Assembly: GCF_003436425.1 (NCBI RefSeq)
Contig: NZ_QSPK01000071.1
Coordinates: 1 to 11,146, forward strand
Origin: Eubacterium sp. TM05-53
Lineage (GTDB): Bacteria; Bacillota_I; Bacilli_A; Erysipelotrichales; Erysipelotrichaceae
Direction of reading: 5' to 3'
DNA length: 11,146 nt
In this document: positions 1-7,972 of the stretch, one piece after another
How the letters are laid out: every line of letters begins with the position of its first letter
How positions within the stretch are numbered: the stretch's first letter is position 1
Position numbers and translations under genes: made by a program
Notes under the pieces: generated by a model
Database searches by the model: none
The model's input: only the letters and a program-made list of their open reading frames with translations
What the model was told of the DNA's origin: nothing

Positions 1-56
1 TATAAATGATAAAAACCAGAATTATAACAATGTCACCAAATTGCTAGTTAAGCCAA
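1..56. mobile_element. End of an insertion sequence (partial, rest lies left of window)
   Basis: The 27 bases at 30-56 are the exact reverse complement of 11089-11115 at the other end of the window. Further inward (29 down to 1, against 11116 onward) the two copies only resemble each other with gaps, as the left and right ends of one IS do. The boundary falls where a PTS reading frame becomes recognisable (about position 58-64), so the element appears inserted in that gene. No transposase sequence is visible here, and I cannot assign a family from the terminus alone. An assembly junction or a different kind of repeat is possible. Confidence 0.62.
30..56 (-). repeat. 27-bp terminal inverted repeat, left copy
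   Basis: Read on the minus strand it starts TTGGCTTAACTA and ends GGTGACAT, identical over 27 bases to 11089-11115 on the plus strand. A perfect 27-bp match in inverted orientation at the two ends of 11 kb is far beyond chance. The outer two bases (TT) may belong to the target rather than to the element. Confidence 0.85.
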
Positions 57-57
57 T

Positions 58-3210
<3,153 letters not shown>

Positions 3211-3469
3211 TAAGGCACGAATGAGAATGAATCATAGGTATTAGACATTGTAATTTGATGTTTTTTTTCTGTTTGTAGATAGTTTTAGAAATCTTTTTGA
3301 CTACCTTAATACAACAAAAACATTGTGAAATATATAGATATCACATAATTTTATAATGTGGGTAAGAAATGAATTGCACAGTGAATAAGTTATACATACG
3401 CATTTCATCTTCCATGAATCTATTTAAGATTATCGTACTTAAAATCTTGATATGACACAATTACTTTAA
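3211..3469. other. Non-coding stretch with no supported gene
   Basis: No open frame here has both a ribosome-binding site and recognisable protein content; the longest ATG frame near 3369 gives only 28 unremarkable residues. The stretch holds a T run at 3261-3268 with only a very weak stem before it, two overlapping AT-rich dyads at 3324-3360, and a small AAGATT/AATCTT inverted repeat around 3425-3450. It probably serves as the spacer between the bgl terminator and the next transcription unit. Confidence 0.5.
3324..3360. promoter_or_regulatory. Two overlapping palindromes, possible operator
   Basis: TGTGA...TCACA (3324-3345, 22 bp, mostly self-complementary) overlaps CACAT...ATGTG (3342-3360). 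Two adjacent dyads about 110-145 bases upstream of the promoter at 3470 could bind a dimeric regulator. The AT-rich composition makes chance dyads common, so this is weak. The TGTGA/TCACA halves are 12 bases apart rather than the 6 of a classical CRP site. Confidence 0.25.
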
Positions 3470-3497
3470 TTGATATTTTATCATTGTTTGTTAATAT
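3470..3497 (+). promoter_or_regulatory. Vegetative promoter for the leader/InlB-repeat/MATE unit
   Basis: The -35 box TTGATA (3470-3475), a 16-base spacer and the -10 box TAATAT (3492-3497) form a good match to the housekeeping sigma consensus. An extended -10 TG at 3489-3490 (TGtTAATAT) strengthens it. Transcription would begin near 3503-3505, giving a leader of about 105-110 bases before the terminator at 3566-3612. Confidence 0.65.
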
Positions 3498-3521
3498 GGA
3501 ATGAAAGGGATAGCTAACTAT

Positions 3522-3566
3522 ATGCATAGAACTACTACAAGACTACTACTTGCAGATGTGTTCTGA
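3522..3566 (+). CDS. Putative 14-residue leader peptide MHRTTTRLLLADVF
   Basis: This ATG frame is preceded by AAAGGGA (3504-3510) at 11 bases, an acceptable but imperfect ribosome-binding site close to the expected RNA 5' end. The peptide carries three Thr codons in a row (ACT ACT ACA), Arg, then three Leu codons (CTA CTA CTT). It stops with TGA exactly where the terminator 5' arm begins (3566). Short frames of this size, promoter-proximal and abutting a terminator, are the hallmark of ribosome-mediated attenuation, either by amino-acid supply or by antibiotic-stalled ribosomes. The downstream efflux gene favours the second. I recognise no named leader peptide with this sequence, and coding status rests on position and architecture only. 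Confidence 0.5.
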   Translation: MHRTTTRLLLADVF

Positions 3567-3612
3567 AAACACTCCTCTCCGTCTAACTAACGGAGTCTTG
3601 GGTGTTTTTTTT
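3566..3612 (+). terminator. Rho-independent terminator at the end of the leader
   Basis: The outer stem AAAACACTC (3566-3574) with GGGTGTTTT (3600-3608) includes one G-T pair. The inner stem is CTCCG (3577-3581) with CGGAG (3591-3595), and the loop is TCTAACTAA. Eight T residues run from 3605 to 3612. It sits upstream of the InlB-repeat gene rather than after a full-size gene, which is why I read it as conditional. Confidence 0.82.
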
Positions 3613-3626
3613 ATTTGTGATAAAAT
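3598..3626 (+). promoter_or_regulatory. Possible second promoter overlapping the leader terminator
   Basis: TTGGGT (3598-3603), a 17-base spacer and TAAAAT (3621-3626), with an extended -10 TG at 3618-3619, could start RNA near 3633. That start would be immediately before the ribosome-binding site of the InlB-repeat gene and downstream of the terminator. The -35 is weak and lies in the terminator 3' arm. If active it would give a basal level that bypasses the attenuator. Confidence 0.35.
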
Positions 3627-3645
3627 AATGGGCAGGTGATATTTG

Positions 3646-4413
3646 ATGAGTGAAAAAAGAGAAGGTTACCAGTTTGTTGGTTGGTATATAGATAAAGAGT
3701 GTACAAAAAGATTAAATCCAGGTGGGGTTCTTCCTCATTCTGTGACTTTATATGATAAATGGATTCCTATTTGGTATCCCATTGAATATGATGTTGATGG
3801 CGGAGTTATGTCGCGTCGTAATCCAAGATATACATGCATTGAATCGGAAGAATTATTGTTGTATCCGGCATTTAAGAAGGGTGTTATGTTTGTAGGTTGG
3901 CAGTTGAATGGTGAAATTATAACAAGTTTACCAGCAGGCATTCATGAACCAGTCATATTAACAGCTATTTATAAAGAATGTCCAGTTATCCACTTTGAAA
4001 CGTGTGGTGGAGCTAATTATATGGATGTATGTACGGATGAACATGGTTTATTGGGGGATTTAAAGCCGCCAGTTCGAGTTGGATATACCTTTGATGGATG
4101 GTTCTGGGATTGTGATTATCGTTGGCGTTATAACTTGGATGAACCCATTCATGAGTCTTGTACTTTATATGCTCATTGGCAAGTGAGTCAATATAAGATT
4201 ACATATGATTTAAATGGGGGATTAAGTAGTCGAAGAAATCCAAAGTCATATACGTATTTTTCGGATACGATTCATTTATTGCCGGCTACAAAGCCAGGTT
4301 ATGAATTTGTGGGTTGGTTTGATGAAAGAGGAAATGAGTTGAATGTGATTCGTGAGCATTCAATGGGAAATAAGCATTTAATTGCGCAGTTTAGAAAGAG
4401 GGAATTGAATTAG
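3646..4413 (+). CDS. InlB B-repeat (Listeria-Bacteroides repeat) protein without signal peptide
   Basis: The 255-residue protein is made almost wholly of beta-rich InlB B-type repeats. Four tandem modules sit at about 5-41, 43-110, 111-180 and 181-251. Each is recognisable by G-Y/V-x-F-x-GW (GYQFVGWY 7-14, GVMFVGWQ 79-86, GYTFDGWF 146-153, GYEFVGWF 218-225). Modules 2 and 4 also share YD(V/L)(D/N)GG...SRRNP (48-60 and 187-199). Such repeats normally occur in secreted, wall-anchored proteins, yet here there is no signal peptide, no LPXTG and no membrane helix, and the first module starts at the N-terminus without its leading strand. The ATG at 3646 follows AGGTG (3634-3638) at 7 bases; a TTG three bases earlier is less likely. 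It ends one base before the MATE gene, implying coupled expression. Function is unknown. It could be a cytoplasmic binding module or a remnant of a surface protein. Confidence 0.8.
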   Translation: MSEKREGYQFVGWYIDKECTKRLNPGGVLPHSVTLYDKWIPIWYPIEYDVDGGVMSRRNPRYTCIESEELLLYPAFKKGVMFVGWQLNGEIITSLPAGIHEPVILTAIYKECPVIHFETCGGANYMDVCTDEHGLLGDLKPPVRVGYTFDGWFWDCDYRWRYNLDEPIHESCTLYAHWQVSQYKITYDLNGGLSSRRNPKSYTYFSDTIHLLPATKPGYEFVGWFDERGNELNVIREHSMGNKHLIAQFRKRELN

Positions 4414-4414
4414 C

Positions 4415-5791
4415 ATGCAAAATCCATTAGGGTATGAAAAAGAGTCATCATTATTAAAAAAGTTTGCGATACCAAGTATTATCTCAATGCTTGTATCGTC
4501 ACTATATAACATTGTGGATCAAATCTTTATCGGTCAAGGTGTTGGTTTTCTAGGAAATGCTGCAACTAATGTGGCGTTTCCATTAACAACCATTGCGCTT
4601 GCGATTGCATTGTTGATTGGGATTGGTTCAGCAAGTTTATTTAGTTTATATCTAGGTGAAAAGAAGCCAGAACGATCAAGTAGTATTGCTGGTAATGGTA
4701 TTAGTATGTCTTTACTTTGCTCAGTAATCTATGTTGTCTTAGTACTTGTATTTCTTGAACCACTATTAAAATCGTTCGGGGCTACAAGTACAATTATGCC
4801 TTTGGCACTTGAATATACACGAATTACAACTTTGGGTGTTCCGTTTTTGATTACGACAAATGTGATTAGTAACTTGATTCGTGCAGACGGATCACCAAAC
4901 TATTCAATGACATGTATGGTTGTGGGAGCCATTGTGAATACAATATTAGATCCACTATTTATCTTTGTGTTTCATATGGGAGTAGCTGGGGCTGCCATTG
5001 CCACAGTAGCCGGTCAAGTGATTTCGTTTTTTATTGCCGCCTGGTATATTAAGAGTTTTCAACATATTGAATTTAATAAAAAGAGTTTACGTATTTCTTT
5101 GAAGGATACAAAGGAAATGGCAACCATTGGAATGAGTGCTTCATTAAATCAGATTGCGATTTTGTTTGTGCAAATCGTTTTAAATAACTCATTGACATAT
5201 TATGGGCAATTCACTAAATTTGGCAGTGATATTCCTTTAGCTGCATGTGGCATTGTGATGAAAACCAATGCGATATTATTAGCTATCATCATTGGTATTT
5301 CGCAAGGTATGCAGCCAATCATTGGATTTAATTATGGAGCGCAAAAATATGAGCGTGTTAAAAAGACGTTCAAGCTTGCAATCAGTGCAAATTTGGTTGT
5401 TTCATTTATTGGTTGGGCCTTATTTCAATTCTGCACAAGTACTGTATTATCTATATTTGGATCAGGGGATGCGAACTATTTTGAATTTGCGACAATGTTT
5501 ATGCAAATCTATCTAATGCTAGTATGTATTGATGGAGTACAGATGTTATCGTCTAGCTTCTTTGCATCTATTAAAAAAGCATATTTAGGAATGTTTTTGT
5601 CGATGACAAGACAGGTGTTGTTCTTGATTCCACTTGTTTTGATCTTGCCTAAATTTTTTGGATTGAATGGAATCTTATACGCGGCTCCCATTGCGGATTT
5701 TGTAGCCTTTGTAGTATCGGTTATTTGTATTTTAGCTGAATTCAAGAAGTTAAATGAATTAGAAAAAAGTAGGAAAACAAATTCTCTGTAA
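4415..5791 (+). CDS. MATE family efflux transporter
   Basis: This 458-residue integral membrane protein has the normal length and hydrophobicity pattern (about 12 helices) of multidrug and toxic-compound extrusion transporters, which export cationic drugs or metabolites against Na+ or H+. Family landmarks are the N-terminal FAIPSIISMLVSSLYNIVDQIFIG (shown in two parts: FAIPSII at 17-23 and YNIVDQIFIG at 31-40), RADGSPNYSM (156-165), NTILDPLFIF (175-184), and QPIIGFNYGA (300-309) opening the second half. The ATG lies one base after the InlB-repeat stop. GAGGGA at 4398-4403, inside the previous gene, is its ribosome-binding site at 11 bases. Both genes would respond to the leader attenuator at 3504-3612. 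The substrate cannot be told from sequence. Confidence 0.93.
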   Translation: MQNPLGYEKESSLLKKFAIPSIISMLVSSLYNIVDQIFIGQGVGFLGNAATNVAFPLTTIALAIALLIGIGSASLFSLYLGEKKPERSSSIAGNGISMSLLCSVIYVVLVLVFLEPLLKSFGATSTIMPLALEYTRITTLGVPFLITTNVISNLIRADGSPNYSMTCMVVGAIVNTILDPLFIFVFHMGVAGAAIATVAGQVISFFIAAWYIKSFQHIEFNKKSLRISLKDTKEMATIGMSASLNQIAILFVQIVLNNSLTYYGQFTKFGSDIPLAACGIVMKTNAILLAIIIGISQGMQPIIGFNYGAQKYERVKKTFKLAISANLVVSFIGWALFQFCTSTVLSIFGSGDANYFEFATMFMQIYLMLVCIDGVQMLSSSFFASIKKAYLGMFLSMTRQVLFLIPLVLILPKFFGLNGILYAAPIADFVAFVVSVICILAEFKKLNELEKSRKTNSL

Positions 5792-5806
5792 AAGGAGAGT
5801 TTTTTT
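5782..5806 (+). terminator. Terminator after the MATE gene
   Basis: TTCTCT (5782-5787) pairs with GGAGAG (5794-5799), a 6-bp stem with two G-T pairs and a 6-base loop, followed by seven T residues. The stop codon (5789-5791) lies in the loop. The stem is weak but the T run is good. Confidence 0.55.
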
Positions 5807-5817
5807 CTTTAAACGAC

Positions 5818-5853
5818 ATTCTACGGATTCTGTATTTTAGAAATGCGTAGAAT
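5818..5853. repeat. Inverted repeat abutting the -35 box, possible operator
   Basis: ATTCTACG (5818-5825) and CGTAGAAT (5846-5853) are perfect inverted copies 20 bases apart. An inner TTCT/AGAA could extend the hairpin. The right copy ends on the first base of the -35 box, and a third partial copy (GGTAGAAT, 5874-5881) covers the -10. That placement suits a repressor or activator site for the DUF3196-tig promoter, but no known operator is recognised. Confidence 0.35.
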
Positions 5854-5881
5854 TGATTATTACCGATGTTTATGGTAGAAT
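5853..5881 (+). promoter_or_regulatory. Vegetative promoter for the DUF3196-like gene and tig
   Basis: TTGATT (5853-5858), a 17-base spacer and TAGAAT (5876-5881) match the housekeeping consensus well. RNA would begin near 5888, leaving about 19 bases before the GTG start at 5907. Confidence 0.68.
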
Positions 5882-5906
5882 ATTAATGTTTCGCATGGAG
5901 GTATAA

Positions 5907-6638
5907 GTGAACGCATATTATCATTCTTTAATCGAAGAAATAAAAAAAGAGATAGATGAAAAAAGTTATGCCCAGGCGTACGAATTGATTTGTCAGGAAC
6001 TGAACATGCCTTATGTTCCAGAGGATGCATTGGAGTTATTGGAATATTATAAGTCAGAATGTAAACCTTATTTAGAACAAAAGAGTAAGAGTATGGATTT
6101 CAGCAAGTTACAGGATTATGTTCATGGTACTCTAGAACAAAAAATCTATGCGATTTCTATTTTAGAAAACATGAATTTAAGAATGTGTCATGATGAAGTT
6201 CAGGAATTACTAGATTCAGATTTACCTGATGAATATAAGGGTACATTGATTGAAGCTTTAATGGAGCAGAAAATTGATGATCCGTTTGATTTGATAAAAT
6301 CCGGGTTGAACATTACGTTTATACCAAGTGCTATTTTACCTATGGAGCAAGATCAGTCAATCAATGAGGCTAGCTCATTATTCGAAAGTTGGTTTACAAA
6401 TGAGAATCCTACTATGATTCAATTTTGTATGTCACTTTTGATGCAGTTAGTTTTATATGAAAGACCATTCGATCAAGAAGACAAAGATCCTTACCAGCTT
6501 GCGAAAGGTATTTGTAGACTTGTGTATGATGCCATGCAGAAATCCGATGAATGGCCTGGTTTTGTCAAAAAACAAGGTCTTGAAAGAATTGAGGATATTG
6601 AGTTATCCATTGAAAAGCGAGGAGAAAACAATGACTAG
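5907..6638 (+). CDS. DUF3196-like acidic helical protein upstream of trigger factor
   Basis: The product is a 243-residue soluble, acidic, mostly helical protein with no signal peptide or membrane segment. The N-terminus (YYHSLIEEIKKEIDEKSYAQ, then AYELICQELNMPYVP) resembles the DUF3196 family, known from mycoplasmas and Erysipelotrichia and thought to have a TPR-like helical-repeat fold. I make this assignment from memory of the family pattern. The start is GTG at 5907 with GGAGG (5897-5901) at 5 bases. The stop overlaps the first codons of tig (ATGACTAG shares both signals), so the two genes are translationally coupled. Function is unknown; the coupling suggests a role in nascent-chain handling or simply co-regulation. 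Confidence 0.75.
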   Translation: MNAYYHSLIEEIKKEIDEKSYAQAYELICQELNMPYVPEDALELLEYYKSECKPYLEQKSKSMDFSKLQDYVHGTLEQKIYAISILENMNLRMCHDEVQELLDSDLPDEYKGTLIEALMEQKIDDPFDLIKSGLNITFIPSAILPMEQDQSINEASSLFESWFTNENPTMIQFCMSLLMQLVLYERPFDQEDKDPYQLAKGICRLVYDAMQKSDEWPGFVKKQGLERIEDIELSIEKRGENND

Positions 6639-7908
6639 TACTTGGACTTTGAAAGAAAATTCTACTGGTGAATTAGAAGTAACAGTAGAAGGTGAAGCTT
6701 GGAAAAAAGCACAGAAAAAAGCATTAAACTATGCTAAATCTCACATGAATTTGAAAGGATTCCGTCAAGGACAAATTCCTGATGCTTTAGTTAAAAAACA
6801 ACTTTCTTCAAAAGCATTATATGATATGGCTAGTGAAGAAGTAGCTAATGAAGCATTATCAGAAGGAATCAAAGAACACAACATCGATTTAGTAGCTCGT
6901 CCTACTTTAGATGTTAAAGAAGCTGATGATGAAAAAGCCGTATTAGTATTTACATGTACAGTACTTCCTGAAGTAACTTTAGGTGAATACAAAGGATTAG
7001 ATATCAAAAAAGCGGATGTAGAAGTTACAGAAGAAGATGTTGAAAACGAAGTTAAACGTGTTCAAGATCGTTATGCTGACTGGGTTGTTCGTGAAGATGA
7101 CGATGCTGCTCAATTAGGTGATCAAGTAGTTATCGATTTTGTTGGAACAAAAGATGGTGTAGCATTTGAAGGTGGATCTGGAGAAAACTATCCATTAGAA
7201 CTTGGTTCAGGATCATTCATTCCAGGTTTTGAAGAACAATTAGTTGGAGTTAAGAAAGGTGAAGAAAAAGACGTTGAAGTTACTTTCCCTGAAAACTACC
7301 AAGCAGCTGAACTTGCTGGTCAACCTGCAACTTTCCACTGCACAGTTCACGAAGTAAAATATAAAGATCTTCCTGAATTAAATGATGAATTAATCAAAAA
7401 ATTAAAAATTGAAAATGTTGAAACAGTAGATGCTTACAAAGAAAAAGTAAAAACTGATTTAACTGCTCAAAAAGAAAGAGAAGCTGAAGAAAACTTCACA
7501 AATGAATTGTTAGGAAAAGTTTGTGACAACGCTAATGTTGAAATCCCTGCAGTAATGATCGATGCTGAAGTTGATCGTATGTACAAAGAATTCGAAGGTC
7601 GTATGCAACAATCTGGATTTACTGCTAAACAATTCTTAGAAGCAACTCACCAAACTGAAGAAGCAATCCGTGCTCAAATGAGTCCAGAAGCTGCTGCTCG
7701 TGTTAAAACTCAATTAGTATTAGAAGCTATCGTTAAAGCAGAAAGCATTGAAGCTAGTGATGAAGATGTAGAAAAAGAATTTACTACAATGTCTGAAATG
7801 TACAACATGGAAGTTGAAAAAATCAAATCATTGATTTCTCCAGAAAGTATTAAAGCAGATTTAGCTAATCAAAAAGCATTAGACTTCATTAAAACTTCTG
7901 TAAAGTAG
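6631..7908 (+). CDS. tig: Trigger factor, ribosome-associated chaperone and peptidyl-prolyl isomerase
   Basis: Trigger factor binds the ribosomal exit tunnel at L23 and shields nascent chains. The 425-residue product has the standard three parts. The N-terminal ribosome-binding domain carries the signature GFRQGQIP (43-50). The FKBP-type PPIase domain spans about 163-243 (GDQVVIDFVG ... ELGSGSFIPGFEEQLVG ... FHCTVHEVK). A helical C-terminal chaperone domain runs to the end. I chose the ATG at 6631 because AGGAG (6620-6624) lies 6 bases ahead and homology begins at MTSTWTLKENS; the frame stays open back to about 6457, but that part only shadows the upstream gene. Codon use (GAA, GCT, GTT, AAA, few rare codons) is more biased than in neighbours, as expected of a highly expressed gene. 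Confidence 0.97.
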   Translation: MTSTWTLKENSTGELEVTVEGEAWKKAQKKALNYAKSHMNLKGFRQGQIPDALVKKQLSSKALYDMASEEVANEALSEGIKEHNIDLVARPTLDVKEADDEKAVLVFTCTVLPEVTLGEYKGLDIKKADVEVTEEDVENEVKRVQDRYADWVVREDDDAAQLGDQVVIDFVGTKDGVAFEGGSGENYPLELGSGSFIPGFEEQLVGVKKGEEKDVEVTFPENYQAAELAGQPATFHCTVHEVKYKDLPELNDELIKKLKIENVETVDAYKEKVKTDLTAQKEREAEENFTNELLGKVCDNANVEIPAVMIDAEVDRMYKEFEGRMQQSGFTAKQFLEATHQTEEAIRAQMSPEAAARVKTQLVLEAIVKAESIEASDEDVEKEFTTMSEMYNMEVEKIKSLISPESIKADLANQKALDFIKTSVK

Positions 7909-7914
7909 TATAAT
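7885..7914 (+). promoter_or_regulatory. Possible lon promoter at the end of tig
   Basis: TTCATT (7885-7890), an 18-base spacer and a perfect TATAAT (7909-7914) lie across the tig stop codon. RNA would begin near 7921, essentially at the foot of the tig terminator, so the hairpin would become the 5' end of lon mRNA. The -35 is poor. Without it, lon must depend on read-through. No CIRCE or CtsR heat-shock operator is visible. Confidence 0.4.
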
Positions 7915-7922
7915 GTTAAAGA

Positions 7923-7945
7923 AAAAAGGCGCTTAGCGTCTTTTT
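7923..7945 (+). terminator. Strong Rho-independent terminator after tig
   Basis: AAAAAGGCGC (7923-7932) pairs with GCGTCTTTTT (7936-7945), 10 bp with one G-T pair and a TTA loop. The T run is part of the 3' arm. The arms give A and T runs on both sides, but no convergent gene needs it. Confidence 0.85.
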
Positions 7946-7972
7946 CCATATTTAATATAAGGAGGTTTTCGT

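Larger units (their letters stand above)
3504..3612 (+). promoter_or_regulatory. Candidate ribosome-mediated transcription attenuator (leader RNA)
   Basis: Between the promoter and the InlB-repeat gene lie a short translated frame and a terminator. Four segments can pair in mutually exclusive ways. Segment 1 is AGAAC (3528-3532), segment 2 is GTGTTCT (3558-3564), segment 3 is AAAACACTC (3566-3574), and segment 4 is GGGTGTTTT (3600-3608). Pair 1:2 (AGAAC/GTTCT, helped by an inner CAAG/CTTG stem at 3538-3541 and 3549-3552) leaves 3:4 free to terminate. Pair 2:3 (GTGTT/AACAC, loop CTGAA) would block the terminator. A ribosome paused in the leader frame would break 1:2, or physically cover segment 3. 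Pair 2:3 is only 5 bp, so the switch is inferred. A free-standing small RNA of about 110 bases is the main alternative. Confidence 0.5.

Noticed and set aside
3242..3268. Second terminator at the T8 run
   Set aside because: The only stem before it is ACAT/ATGT, four base pairs, too weak to support a terminator.
3369..3455. Short ATG frame of 28 codons
   Set aside because: No ribosome-binding site, no recognisable protein content and no supporting context.
3531..3549. Direct repeats ACTACTAC as a regulatory or CRISPR-like repeat
   Set aside because: The two copies are only 8 bases and follow from the Thr and Leu codon runs of the leader frame; there is no array.
3504..3612. Known riboswitch (guanidine, T-box, yybP-type) in the leader
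   Set aside because: I see no ykkC core, no T-box AGGGTGG-type sequence and no other conserved aptamer motif; the short translated frame with terminator fits better.
6457..6630. N-terminal extension of trigger factor by 58 residues
   Set aside because: The extension only shadows the DUF3196-like gene in another frame; trigger factor homology and a good AGGAG site both place the start at 6631.
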